Source: JACVCS01 sp038328575
GTDB lineage: Bacteria > Planctomycetota > Phycisphaerae > Phycisphaerales > UBA1924
Assembly (NCBI GenBank): GCA_038328575.1
Contig: JBBQMD010000007.1
Location: forward strand, 7,198 to 71,197
Direction: 5' to 3'
Length of the DNA stretch: 64,000 nucleotides
The number at the start of each line of letters is the position of its first letter. The stretch's first letter is position 1. This document shows, one piece after another, positions 51,250-59,896 of this stretch. Both the position numbers and the translations under genes were made by a program. The notes under the pieces are model-generated. The model searched no databases, was not told the DNA's origin, and saw only the letters and a program-made list of their open reading frames with translations.

Positions 51250-52545
51250 CTACTTCACCGGAACCACAAACGGCAGAATGATCGACATCGCGATCAGCAC
51301 GATGATGATCCACTCCAACGCCAGCATGTGATAATCGCTCCGCGCGTCCGCGGCTTTCTGGTAGATGCCGTCCAGCGTGTGGATCTTCCGCAGCACGCTC
51401 GCGTCCCATTCCGGGAGGTGCATGCGCTGGGCCGCGAGCCGGTAGACGCGCGCCAGATACTGATCGCCCAGGAGCTTGAGCGCGTTGTTGATGTCCTCGA
51501 ACATCAGAGCGCTGTCCGTCTGCATGGCCGCGAGGCGCTGCAGATCGGATCTACGCCCAAGGCGGGGCAAGAGCGAGAGCTTGCCTTTCGCGGCTTGCGG
51601 CTTGGCATTGCCCTTCGAATCCCGGGCGTGTTCAGGCTTCAAAACCGCCTCATACGACGCCTCCAGCATCTCGTCGAGCCGGTCATCCATGAACCGCACC
51701 TCCAGCAGCTCGACGTTGGCATACTCGAGCACGCTGATGACGTCATCCCCCGGATCGTTGATGACGATGCTCGCGTTCCAGTCGATGATCGACTGGTCGT
51801 GTCGCGTGTACGACAGCGAGCTTGAGAGCGCGTCGTCGATCTGCTGGTCGCTCAACGGGTCACGCTCGGCGCGAAGCACGCGCGTGAGGATGTCGCGCTG
51901 CGGGCCCGAGAGCGGGCTGGAGCCAAGGCCGGAGGCCTGACGCAGGTGGTAGACAACGTAATCCTCAATGACGCTCGCAAGGCCGGCCTGCCGCACGCTC
52001 GGGCCGATGACGCGCAGCAGTTCCAGCGCGCGGATGCGGGCGTCGGCCAGCAGGGGAAGGTTCTCGTACAGCGATATCGAGAGATCCAGCAGCGCGTCGG
52101 GTGTCGGCCCCAGCCGCACGCGATAGCTGATGCACGCGGCCCCAAAGTCAAACAGCGTGATCTTCACCTCGCCAGTCGTGCTGAAACCCGGTGCAAACTG
52201 GACCGGAGTGCCCCGCTGATCCACACGCAGCGGCGACGGGCGGAACTCAAAGTACTCGGGGGTACGTCGCAGATCCGAGGGCTCTTGAAGCGTCTCGCGC
52301 TGCACGACGCCGCCGGGCTGCACGAGCAGTCGCTGGGCGCTGTCAAGGTCAATCGCCAGCCCCAGGTCCACGGCAAACATCACCAGCGCGTCGCCATCAA
52401 CAATCGTGAATGCCGGTCCTTCGTCATCCGCTGCTAGGTGCAGCGGTGCTGTCCCGCTGCCCGCTGATTGCGGTGGTGCCGGGGGAGTTGGCGGTCGCGT
52501 CGGTGGTGGTGGCGTCGGTGGTGGTGGGTCAGGTGGAACGGACAC
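51250..52545 (-). CDS. RMD1/DUF155-family membrane protein
   Basis: A 431-residue protein. A Pro-rich tail at the N-terminus (about residues 5-25) is followed by a mixed alpha/beta domain (about 40-200), then a helical region and a single C-terminal membrane helix (WIIIVLIAMSIILPFVVPV). The end LDGIYQKAADARSDYHMLALEWIIIVLI is the family mark known from yeast Rmd1 and related proteins, whose biochemical function is not known. A GTG at 52545 is the only visible start. It stands alone before the tRNA-Ile gene, on the opposite strand. Confidence 0.8.
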   Translation of the reverse strand: MSVPPDPPPPTPPPPTRPPTPPAPPQSAGSGTAPLHLAADDEGPAFTIVDGDALVMFAVDLGLAIDLDSAQRLLVQPGGVVQRETLQEPSDLRRTPEYFEFRPSPLRVDQRGTPVQFAPGFSTTGEVKITLFDFGAACISYRVRLGPTPDALLDLSISLYENLPLLADARIRALELLRVIGPSVRQAGLASVIEDYVVYHLRQASGLGSSPLSGPQRDILTRVLRAERDPLSDQQIDDALSSSLSYTRHDQSIIDWNASIVINDPGDDVISVLEYANVELLEVRFMDDRLDEMLEASYEAVLKPEHARDSKGNAKPQAAKGKLSLLPRLGRRSDLQRLAAMQTDSALMFEDINNALKLLGDQYLARVYRLAAQRMHLPEWDASVLRKIHTLDGIYQKAADARSDYHMLALEWIIIVLIAMSIILPFVVPVK

Positions 52546-52756
52546 GGGGCCTCCAAACCATCATTGGCAGCCCGTAGGCTGAAGGCTGGCGGCCCACTCT
52601 GGCGGGCCAACGGCGGTTGGCAGCCGGTGGCTGGGGAACTGGCCGTCGGCGGCTGGCGGCAGCCCCGCCGCGTTGCGTCCCGGATCCCACACCCGGTTTG
52701 CCGGGGGATGGGATCGGGCGTATCGTTGTGGCCCGGCGGTGAACGCCGCGGTGTTC

Positions 52757-52830
52757 GGGCTTGTAGCTCAGTTGGTTAGAGCGCACGCTTGATAAGCGTG
52801 AGGTCGAAGGTTCGAGTCCTTCCAGGCCCA
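52757..52830 (+). tRNA. tRNA-Ile (GAU anticodon)
   Basis: Acceptor GGGCTTG pairs with CAGGCCC (two G-T pairs), D arm AGCTCAGTTGGTTAGAGC, anticodon stem CACGCTTGATAAGCGTG with GAT in the loop and T arm AAGGTTCGAGTCCTT. Reads AUC/AUU. CCA is not encoded. It stands alone, not in an rRNA operon. Confidence 0.95.
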
Positions 52831-53013
52831 TTGTCGTGAACGCCGGGACGATCCAGGTCGTCCCGGTTGTCGTTTTGAAGCCGCCCCGCCTTGGTGACGA
52901 CGCGGAGGGTGTGCGGGGGGCGGGGCCGCCCTCGTTAGGCCGATTTCTGTATTACCAACGGCGTTCAGCACGCCCGCCAAGACCTCGCACCGCCCCATAC
53001 CCTCTGAGCACCC

Positions 53014-54726
53014 ATGGCCAAGTCATCTTCAGCCCGTCCTTCGTCTTCTACGCGATCTCGCGCTGAGCGGCATGAGACTATCGACACCGTCGCCTTCGTC
53101 TCACTGGGCTGTCCGAAAAACCTCGTCGACTCCGAGAAAATGCTCGGGCTATTGGCCGAGGGCGGCGTGACGCCCGTGGCGTACGACGCCGCGGAGGCGG
53201 GCGAGCAGGTGGACGCGATCGTCGTCAACACCTGCGGGTTTCTGGAGGCGTCCAAGGACGAGTCGATGCAGGTGATCCACGACGCGATCGCGCGCAAGCA
53301 GGCGGGGCAGATCAAACGCGTAGTCGTGGCCGGCTGCCTCGTGCAGCGTCACCGGGCCAAGATGCTCGAGTGGGCGCCGGGGATTGATGCCATGGTGGGG
53401 GTGTTTGATCGCGACAAGATTCTCGAAGCCGTGCGCGGGGCCCAGGGTCGCGAGCGCGGCGAGCGCGCCCGCAATGCCAGTGAAGCGAGCGATCGCCCGG
53501 CGTATTGGATCGCCGCCAACGCGCTGGTCGCCGCCGAGAGCCGCGGAATGAACACCACCGGCCTCACCGTCCAAGGCAAAGACGGCAAGGGCATCGGCTA
53601 CTTTGAAGATGACTCCGCACGCCTGCGCCTGACGCCCCGGCACTACGCCTACCTGCGCGTCAGCGAAGGCTGCAACCAGAACTGCGCGTTCTGCACCATC
53701 CCCAGCATCCGCGGCAAGATGCGCTCCAAACCCCTGGACCGCATCGCCAGCGAGGCCCGCGAGCTCATCGCCGACGGCGCCGTCGAGTTGCACCTCATCG
53801 GCCAGGACACCACCAGCTACGGCGACGACATCGGCATCGGCCTGAGTCCAATCGGCGCAGAGCCCACCTCGCAGAGTCTCAACAGCACGAGCCCGCCCGG
53901 CATGCGTGGGCTGCCCGGGATGTTGCGGGCCGTGTCCAAGGCCTTTGACGAATCCGGCGTGAAGGAGGGGTGGGTGCGCCTGATGTACGCGTACCCGACG
54001 AACTTCACCGACGAGTGCATCGAAGCGATCGCGAACACCGCCCGGGTGCTGCCGTATGTTGACATGCCGCTGCAACACGCCAGCGACGCGATGCTCAGCG
54101 CCATGAGGCGGAACACGACCCGTGCGCATCAAGAGGGCCTGATGGACAAGCTCCGCCGGCGCATCCCCGGCATGGCGATCCGCACGACCTTCATCAGCGG
54201 CTTTCCGGGTGAGACTGAAGCTGACCATCGCGAAATGCTGGACTTTGTACGCCAGCAGCGGTTTGACGCCGTGGGCGTGTTTGAATATTCCCACGAGCCC
54301 GGAACCGTCGCCGGAACGATGGAAGACGATCCAAACCTCGCGGTCAGCCCCCAGGACAAGGCCCGGCGTCGCGGCGAGGTCATGGCCCTTCAGCAGCAGA
54401 TCGTCTTCGAGCGCAACGCCGCCCTCGCCTCAAAGTTCGACGAGAGAGATCCGGCCCGCACCGGCGAACGCGTGGACGTCATCATCGACGCCGCCTTACG
54501 AACTTCCGGAAAAGCGACCAGCGGCGTCGGCTCCGGCGGCCGCCTCTATCAAGGTCGAACGAAATCACAGGCCCCGCAGGTAGACGCGCTGACGTTCGTC
54601 CAGAGCGCCAAGCCGCTCTCGCCCGGCGAGGTCGTGACCTGCACCATCACCGGTTTTGACGAGTACGACCTCGTCGCCCGCCCCACCATGGACCTGGAAA
54701 AGCGCGTCACGCTCAAGGTGCTGTGA
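53014..54726 (+). CDS. rimO: ribosomal protein S12 methylthiotransferase RimO
   Basis: A 570-residue radical-SAM enzyme that adds a methylthio group to Asp of ribosomal protein S12. The first iron-sulfur cluster is held by Cys33 (SLGCPKNLVDSE), Cys74 and Cys108. The radical-SAM cluster motif is CNQNCAFCTIP (Cys220, 224, 227). A TRAM domain lies at the end. RimO proteins usually have about 440 residues; this one has an N-terminal tail, a ~50-residue insertion (about 148-200), and one near 285-305. Downstream pheA overlaps its stop only in an unlikely long reading. Confidence 0.95.
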   Translation: MAKSSSARPSSSTRSRAERHETIDTVAFVSLGCPKNLVDSEKMLGLLAEGGVTPVAYDAAEAGEQVDAIVVNTCGFLEASKDESMQVIHDAIARKQAGQIKRVVVAGCLVQRHRAKMLEWAPGIDAMVGVFDRDKILEAVRGAQGRERGERARNASEASDRPAYWIAANALVAAESRGMNTTGLTVQGKDGKGIGYFEDDSARLRLTPRHYAYLRVSEGCNQNCAFCTIPSIRGKMRSKPLDRIASEARELIADGAVELHLIGQDTTSYGDDIGIGLSPIGAEPTSQSLNSTSPPGMRGLPGMLRAVSKAFDESGVKEGWVRLMYAYPTNFTDECIEAIANTARVLPYVDMPLQHASDAMLSAMRRNTTRAHQEGLMDKLRRRIPGMAIRTTFISGFPGETEADHREMLDFVRQQRFDAVGVFEYSHEPGTVAGTMEDDPNLAVSPQDKARRRGEVMALQQQIVFERNAALASKFDERDPARTGERVDVIIDAALRTSGKATSGVGSGGRLYQGRTKSQAPQVDALTFVQSAKPLSPGEVVTCTITGFDEYDLVARPTMDLEKRVTLKVL

Positions 54727-54818
54727 ACGCCAAGCGCGTCCGACACCCGCGCCGCCCCCCGCGCGTCCCCCGCTCGCCCGCCGCGCACGCCCCCCGCCCG
54801 CGGGTATCCTCGTTCGCA

Positions 54819-56051
54819 ATGAAGAAACGACCCGCCAGCCGCGCCGCCGCCGACACCAGCCGCAAGCCCGCACCCGCCCGTTCCGCAAAGCCCGCGTCCC
54901 CAGGCGCAGCGCCAGCGTCGAACCCGGCCGCGCCGACCACGCCCCCGCTTGATCTCGCGTCGCTACGCGAGCGCATCGACGCGATCGACCACACACTCGT
55001 GGAACTCCTCAACGCCCGCTCCAGCCTCGTGGTCGAGGTCGGGCGATACAAGCAGGCGCACAAGATCCCCATCTACGCGCCGCACCGCGAACAAGAGGTG
55101 CTCTCGCGCGTGCTCGCCCACAACGCCGGCCCGCTGGGCAACCGCACGATCGAGGGCGTGTATCGCGAGCTCATGTCCGGATCCTTTGCGCTCGAAAAGC
55201 CACTCTCCATCGGCTTCCTCGGGCCCGCTGGCAGTTACAGCCACCTCGCGGCCGTGAAGCAGTTTGGCTCCTCCGTCGCCTTCGAAGACCTGCGCGAGAT
55301 CGCCGGTGTCTTCACCGAAGTCGAACGCGCCCACGTCGACTACGGCATCGTGCCCATCGAAAACTCGATCCACGGCAGCGTCACCGAAACTCTCGATTCG
55401 TTCGCCAATCGCGCTGGCAAGATCCACATCTACGCCGAGGTACAACTGGACGTGCGCCACGCGTTGCTGGCCAACTGCGAGCCCAAAGCCGTAGCGCGGA
55501 TCTATTCGAAGCCGGAAGTGTTCAGCCAGTGCCGCGCGTGGCTTGCGACGCAGTATCCAAGGGCCGAACAGGTGGCGGTCGCGTCCAGCTCACGCGCCGT
55601 GCAGATGGTCGCCGACGAGGCCAAGCTGCCGGTTGACCAGCGCACCAGCGCCGCCATCGGCAGCACGCTCGCTGGCGAGCTCTACGGCGTCACCATCCTC
55701 TTCGAAGGCATCCAGGACGAACCCAACAACATCACGCGCTTCGTCGTGATCAGCCGCGAGCGTGCCCAGCCGGTGGGTAACGGTCACGACAAGACGAGCA
55801 TCATGTTCACGACGCTGAACAAGCCCGGCGCGCTGGTCAAGGTGCTGGGCGATTTCCACGCCTCGGGCGTCAACCTGACGCACATCGACAAGCGCCCGAG
55901 CCGGCGCGACAACTGGACTTACACGTTTTTCATCGACGCCGAGGGACACCAGAGCGATAAACGCATGGGCAACGCGCTGGCGCGGGCAAAGAAGCACTGC
56001 AAAGAGCTGCACGTGCTGGGCAGCTATCCGAGATCGCGAAGGATTTTGTGA
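54819..56051 (+). CDS. pheA: bifunctional chorismate mutase/prephenate dehydratase
   Basis: A 410-residue P-protein making phenylpyruvate on the phenylalanine path. A Lys/Ala/Pro-rich tail (1-45) precedes the chorismate mutase domain (about 48-125: LRERIDAIDHTLVELLNARSSL, VGRYKQAH, Arg/Lys active-site residues). The dehydratase domain starts SIGFLGPAGSYSHLAA and has PIENSIHGSVTETLD and ITRFVVISR. The ACT domain (about 325-400, TSIMFTTLNKPGALVKVLGDF and LTHIDKRPSRRDNWTY) gives feedback control by phenylalanine. The ATG at 54819 lies 92 bases after the rimO stop. Confidence 0.96.
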   Translation: MKKRPASRAAADTSRKPAPARSAKPASPGAAPASNPAAPTTPPLDLASLRERIDAIDHTLVELLNARSSLVVEVGRYKQAHKIPIYAPHREQEVLSRVLAHNAGPLGNRTIEGVYRELMSGSFALEKPLSIGFLGPAGSYSHLAAVKQFGSSVAFEDLREIAGVFTEVERAHVDYGIVPIENSIHGSVTETLDSFANRAGKIHIYAEVQLDVRHALLANCEPKAVARIYSKPEVFSQCRAWLATQYPRAEQVAVASSSRAVQMVADEAKLPVDQRTSAAIGSTLAGELYGVTILFEGIQDEPNNITRFVVISRERAQPVGNGHDKTSIMFTTLNKPGALVKVLGDFHASGVNLTHIDKRPSRRDNWTYTFFIDAEGHQSDKRMGNALARAKKHCKELHVLGSYPRSRRIL

Positions 56052-56064
56052 GCGGTCCCTGCGG

Positions 56065-56445
56065 CTATTCGCTCGGAAGCAACTCGGGATTGGCAGGCGG
56101 TTGCTCGCGCGGATCGATCTCACGCAAATAGTTCCACGAGTAAATCCCCGTCGAGTGCCCATCGCTGAACGTGATGCGCAGGGCGTAGTTGCCGACCAGC
56201 TCCGCGCTCAGTGCCGTCAGCATCCGCGGCGTGCCCGCTGATTCAGAAGTAGATCGCGGACCGAACGCGCTCGACGGGAGCACGGTCAGCGGGTTCTTCT
56301 TCAACTGATCGCGAAGCTCGCGCGCCTCGGCACTTGGCGACATCTTCCGCAGGTACATGATCGAGTAGTACGACGAGGTGCCGTCGGCCCACGCGATGGT
56401 GAGGCCGCGGTCTTTCTTGAGATCGAGGTGGGTGGGGGAGTGCAT
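56065..56445 (-). CDS. DUF971-family protein
   Basis: A 126-residue protein. It contains LTIAWADGTSSYYSIMYLRKMSP and the end ELVGNYALRITFSDGHSTGIYSWNYLREIDP, both marks of DUF971, the domain found at the N-terminus of gamma-butyrobetaine hydroxylases and as a stand-alone protein near iron-sulfur cluster genes. Its function is not settled. The ATG at 56445 has no strong Shine-Dalgarno. It is convergent with pheA, 13 bases between stops. Confidence 0.88.
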   Translation of the reverse strand: MHSPTHLDLKKDRGLTIAWADGTSSYYSIMYLRKMSPSAEARELRDQLKKNPLTVLPSSAFGPRSTSESAGTPRMLTALSAELVGNYALRITFSDGHSTGIYSWNYLREIDPREQPPANPELLPSE

Positions 56446-56466
56446 TGGAAGTGGCAGAGTGGGAGA

Positions 56467-56487
56467 CGGCAATCGGCAACCGGCAAT
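56467..56487. repeat. 7-bp tandem repeat (CGGCAAY), three copies
   Basis: Three copies of CGGCAAT/CGGCAAC lie between the DUF971 gene and pyrF. A further partial copy is at 56521-56527, next to the ATG at 56526. Confidence 0.5.
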
Positions 56488-56580
56488 CGTGAGGGCAGCG
56501 GGGAACGCGGGGCCAGTAATCGGCAATGATTAACCGGGAAACGCTACGCTTGCCTCCCGTACTGCCGCTATCCGAACTTC

Positions 56581-56644
56581 GCCACTTCGCCACTTCGCCA
56601 CTTTGCCACTTCGCCACCCTGCCACTTCGCCACCCTGCCACTCT
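56581..56644. repeat. 8-bp tandem repeat, eight copies (GCCACTTC)
   Basis: Eight head-to-tail copies of GCCACTTC or a variant with one to three changes (GCCACTTT, GCCACCCT, GCCACTCT) lie directly before pyrF. In reverse complement the unit is GAAGTGGC, the same family as the array at 19288-19327. Eight is not a multiple of three, so copy changes alter the frame. Confidence 0.85.
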
Positions 56645-56659
56645 GCCCACTTCCCCGTC

Positions 56660-57559
56660 TTGCCATTTCCCCCCACCCATCCCGCCGACCGTCTCCACGC
56701 CGCGATCGCGCGTGCCGGCTCCCCCGTGTGCGTCGGGCTGGATCCGGTGCTGGAGTCGTTGCCCCCCATCCTGCGCGCCCGTCATCACGAGCCGCTCGCG
56801 GCCATCGAGGAGTTCGGTCACTCCGTCGTTGACGCCATCGCTGGCGTGGTCCCGGCCATCAAGTTTCAGTCGGCGTGCTACGAACGCTACGGCGGCGCGG
56901 GTGTTTCGCTCCTCGAACGTCAGGCCCACCACGCTTCCGAGCGCGGGCTCGTGGTCATCCTCGACGCCAAGCGCGGCGACATCGGCATCTCCGCCTCTCA
57001 CTACGCCGCGGCGGCCAAGCGAACCGGCGCGCACTTCATCACCGTCAACGGCTACCTCGGCCTCGGCACCGTCAAGCCATACCTTGACGCGGGCCTCGGC
57101 GTGTTCGCCCTGGTGCGCACCAGCAACCCCGAAAGCGATTCGATCCAGTCCGCCCGACTAGCCGACGGCCGAAGCGTGGGCGAGCTAATGGGCACCGAGG
57201 TGGCATCGTTCGGCGCTGGCTCAATGGGCGAGTGCGGGCTAAGCGATGTCGGCGCCGTTGTCGGCGCAACCAAGGCCCAAGACGCGCGAGCCCTGCGCGA
57301 CGTCATGCCCAACCAGATCTTCCTCATCCCCGGCTACGGCGCTCAAGGCGGGACCGCAGAGGACATCCGCGGCATGGTTCGCGCGAGGCGCACGGGCGCC
57401 GCGGATGCGGGGGTGCTGGTGACGGCGAGTCGTTCGGTGATCTATGCGCTCCGGGATGCTGCGTTTGGCATGGATGAGCGCGACTGGACCGATCTGGTGG
57501 CTGACGCTGCGAGCGCCCTGGCGCGCGAGGTACGCGACACCGTCCGGATCGACAAGTGA
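56660..57559 (+). CDS. pyrF: orotidine 5'-phosphate decarboxylase (type 2)
   Basis: A ~299-residue enzyme for the last step of UMP synthesis. It has VCVGLDPVLESLP, IKFQSACYERYG, the catalytic VILDAKRGDIGISA (Asp-x-Lys-x2-Asp), ITVNGYLGLGTVKPYL and FLIPGYGAQGG, which mark the longer type 2 branch. There is no in-frame ATG before the conserved region. TTG at 56660 (PFPPTHPADRLHAAI follows) or TTG at 56603 inside the repeat could serve as the start. The ATG at 56526 is open but in another frame. No good Shine-Dalgarno was seen. Confidence 0.9.
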   Translation: MPFPPTHPADRLHAAIARAGSPVCVGLDPVLESLPPILRARHHEPLAAIEEFGHSVVDAIAGVVPAIKFQSACYERYGGAGVSLLERQAHHASERGLVVILDAKRGDIGISASHYAAAAKRTGAHFITVNGYLGLGTVKPYLDAGLGVFALVRTSNPESDSIQSARLADGRSVGELMGTEVASFGAGSMGECGLSDVGAVVGATKAQDARALRDVMPNQIFLIPGYGAQGGTAEDIRGMVRARRTGAADAGVLVTASRSVIYALRDAAFGMDERDWTDLVADAASALAREVRDTVRIDK

Positions 57560-57562
57560 CGA

Positions 57563-58060
57563 TCAGTCCATGTTGCGCAGGTGGGTGAAGTTCGTCACGT
57601 GCGGATTCGTGGCGACGAGGATGCCGTAAAGCGGCGCGTCGTCGGTCAGAATCGCGATGCCGCTCGCCGCGACGCGTCGAATAGTCGCGTCGGTCAACCC
57701 AAACTTCAGCACAGTTGCGGGGTCCTCGCGGAAACTCGCGATTGGCGCGAACCGTTCATCCCAAACTGACGCGGTACGGACGAGTGTCGCGCGCGCTCGG
57801 ACCGCGACGCCCAGAGGTAACTGGCCGAGCAACGCCGACACTTCCGCGAGGACGTGCGGCGTCGTGACCAATGAGTTGAACTGGGCGAGCCAGCTCACCA
57901 GGATCTCAAAGTCTCGCACCTGGTAGCGACTCGACGTTCTTCGAAACTTCTCAATCCAGCCTTTGTCCATCAAGCCGACAATGAACAGTAAAAACACATT
58001 TGCATCCAGAAGCACAGCTGGTGGCGGCGAACTCAGAGGAGGCGGTGACATGGCTTTCAC
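57563..58060 (-). CDS. PIN-domain protein (putative VapC-like toxin)
   Basis: A 165-residue PIN-like nuclease. Acidic residues that may bind metal are Asp19 (VLLDANVFLLFIVG), Glu73 (HVLAEVSALLG), Asp124 (GLTDATI) and Asp140/141 (AILTDDAPL), in the order expected for the fold. VapC-type toxins cut tRNA or rRNA. The start is a GTG overlapping the stop of the upstream small gene by two bases (GTGA), or an ATG at 58051. Coupling with the small gene suggests a toxin-antitoxin pair, but the partner is not a known antitoxin type. Convergent with pyrF, four bases from stop to stop. Confidence 0.78.
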   Translation of the reverse strand: MKAMSPPPLSSPPPAVLLDANVFLLFIVGLMDKGWIEKFRRTSSRYQVRDFEILVSWLAQFNSLVTTPHVLAEVSALLGQLPLGVAVRARATLVRTASVWDERFAPIASFREDPATVLKFGLTDATIRRVAASGIAILTDDAPLYGILVATNPHVTNFTHLRNMD

Positions 58061-58311
58061 GCCGCGCGATTCTTCACGGAGACCACTTCTCCCGTCTGGG
58101 CGTCTACGCGAACAACCTTGAGATCGAGTTGATCCTCACCGAACGGGTTGTAGCCCATCACAGGGAGTGATCGCCGCAAGGAGACCGTCACCAGCCAAGT
58201 TTTATTCATCTCGTCCAACTCGATCTCTTCGAGCCGAACGACCGACGCATCGCTAAACAACTCTGCTGCATACTTCTTCGCGGCCTGCACTGCGTCCGTG
58301 TTCTTAATCAT
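58057..58311 (-). CDS. small protein paired with PIN-domain gene (candidate antitoxin)
   Basis: An 84-residue protein. It has a helix (TDAVQAAKKYAAELFSDA), then strands VRLEEIELDEMNKTWLVTVSLRR, LDLKVVRVDAQTGEVVSVKN. The final 'VRVDAQTGEVVSV' resembles the last strand of PepSY-like folds. It has no DNA-binding motif such as ribbon-helix-helix or AbrB. It starts 10 bases after the nuoI stop on the same strand and overlaps the PIN gene's start. An antitoxin role is inferred from gene order only. Confidence 0.65.
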   Translation of the reverse strand: MIKNTDAVQAAKKYAAELFSDASVVRLEEIELDEMNKTWLVTVSLRRSLPVMGYNPFGEDQLDLKVVRVDAQTGEVVSVKNRAA

Positions 58312-58321
58312 TTGTTGTCCC

Positions 58322-58840
58322 TCACATCGGCTTTTTATTAATCGTCACGTCGTACACGTGCAGCAGCTTTTCCTTGTCGAAGATCATCTCCTGGCGTGTC
58401 AGGCCGACGATGTCGTACTCCGGCGTCAGCTCGATGGCGTCCACCGGGCAGGCCTCTTCGCACATGCCGCAATAGATGCAGCGCAGCATGTCGATCTTGA
58501 ACACCGCCGGACGCTTCTCGTCGAACCCCTGGGTCTTCACCAGGTCGCCATATTCCTCGGCCTCGATGGTGATGCACCGGGCCGGACAGGCTTCGGCGCA
58601 CATGAAGCAGGCCACGCACTTGATGGAGTTGTCCTGGAACCGTTTGAGTTCGTGCAGCCCGCGGTAGCCGGGCGCCGGAGTGCGCTTCCATTCCGGGTAC
58701 TGGACCGTGAAGCGCTGCCGGCTGCGGGTGCTGATCTGCTTCAGGAAATGCTGCATGGTGATGGCCATGCCTTTGAGCACCGGCCAGACATAGGTGCGGT
58801 CCAGCCAGGTGAGTTCGACGTGCTTGACGATGACGGCCAT
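58322..58840 (-). CDS. nuoI: NADH-quinone oxidoreductase subunit I
   Basis: A 172-residue iron-sulfur protein of complex I that holds two [4Fe-4S] clusters (N6a/N6b) on the electron path to quinone. The cysteine motifs are CVACFMCAEACPARC and CIYCGMCEEACPVDA. It has the family's NuoI-type insert EWKRTPAPGYRGLHELKR and length. It starts three bases after the nuoH stop. Base use (GCC, CTG, GGC preference) fits the genes to its right, not those to its left. No nuoJ follows; a small gene starts after 10 bases. Confidence 0.95.
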   Translation of the reverse strand: MAVIVKHVELTWLDRTYVWPVLKGMAITMQHFLKQISTRSRQRFTVQYPEWKRTPAPGYRGLHELKRFQDNSIKCVACFMCAEACPARCITIEAEEYGDLVKTQGFDEKRPAVFKIDMLRCIYCGMCEEACPVDAIELTPEYDIVGLTRQEMIFDKEKLLHVYDVTINKKPM

Positions 58841-58843
58841 GGT

Positions 58844-59896
58844 TCAACCCCGCCTGTGCATGAGGACAGCCTGGAGCAGGAGGTTGCCCAGGCTCAGGGG
58901 CAGCATGACCTTCCAGCCCAGGAACATCAGTTGGTCGAAACGGAACCGGGGCAGGGTCCAGCGCACCCAGATGAACACCCAGCAGAAGAACACCAGCTTC
59001 ACCAGGAACGCGGCCACCGAGAGGGCCACCCCGGGCTCGGCCACGAAGGGGACCTGCCAGCCGCCGAAATAGAGGGTCACGATGAGCGCCGAGGCCGTAA
59101 CCATGTGCACATATTCAGACAGTTGCAGCAGCGCGAACTTCATGGAGCCGTATTCGGTATGGAACCCGGCCACGATCTCGCTCTCGCCCTCGGCGAAGTC
59201 GAAGGGCAGGCGATTGGTTTCCGCGAACATGCAGGTGAAAAAGACCAGGAAGCCGAAGAATTGGGAGACCACGTTCCACAGCGGCGCCTGGGCGGCGATG
59301 ATCTGGTGCGGGTCATAGCCGCCGGTGCGCAGGAAGATGGCGATCACCGCCAGGCTCAGGGCGATTTCGTAGCTCACCATCTGCGAGGCCGAGCGCATGC
59401 CGCCGAGGATCGACCACTTGTTGTTGCTGCTCCAGGCGGCGGTGAGGATGCCGTAGACCGCCACGGCGCCGATGGCCAGGGGGTAGAGCATGCCCATGCC
59501 GTTGCCGGGATCCAGCAGGCTGAGGTGATAGACATGGCCGTTGCTGGCGAAGCTGCGGCCGAAGGGGATGATGGCGAAGCCCATCATGGCCGGCACGAAG
59601 GCCATGATCGGCGCCGCCCAGAACAACAGGCGGTTGGCGTCGTCCGGAACCAGGTCTTCCTTCAGGAAGAATTTGATGCCATCCGCCGCCAGTTGCGGCA
59701 AGCCCAGCAGCCGCCAGCGGCCGAACAGCAGGGCCCGGTTGGGGCCGATGCGGTCCTGGATCATGGCGCTGCCCCGGCGTTCGACCCAGGTGAGCAGCGC
59801 CGCCAGGGTCAGCGGGCCCGCGAAGACGATGACCACCTTGAGGAGCATCCACAAGGTCTCGGGCAGGATATGAAACAGACGGGCAATGGATTCCAT
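58844..59896 (-). CDS. nuoH: NADH-quinone oxidoreductase subunit H
   Basis: A 350-residue membrane subunit with about eight helices that helps form the quinone site of complex I. Marks are WVERRGSAMIQDRIGPNRA near the start, LPQLAADGIKFFLKEDLVP, SSNNKWSILGGMRSASQMVSYEIALS, and ETNRLPFDFAEGESEIVAGFHTEYGSMKFA. It is directly followed by nuoI. No nuoG or nuoD precedes it: instead norB is divergent 180 bases away, so the nuo cluster here is only a pair. Confidence 0.95.
   Translation of the reverse strand: MESIARLFHILPETLWMLLKVVIVFAGPLTLAALLTWVERRGSAMIQDRIGPNRALLFGRWRLLGLPQLAADGIKFFLKEDLVPDDANRLLFWAAPIMAFVPAMMGFAIIPFGRSFASNGHVYHLSLLDPGNGMGMLYPLAIGAVAVYGILTAAWSSNNKWSILGGMRSASQMVSYEIALSLAVIAIFLRTGGYDPHQIIAAQAPLWNVVSQFFGFLVFFTCMFAETNRLPFDFAEGESEIVAGFHTEYGSMKFALLQLSEYVHMVTASALIVTLYFGGWQVPFVAEPGVALSVAAFLVKLVFFCWVFIWVRWTLPRFRFDQLMFLGWKVMLPLSLGNLLLQAVLMHRRG

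Noticed and set aside
56581..56644. CRISPR-like array
   Set aside because: Units are 8 bases with no spacers, so it is a simple tandem repeat.
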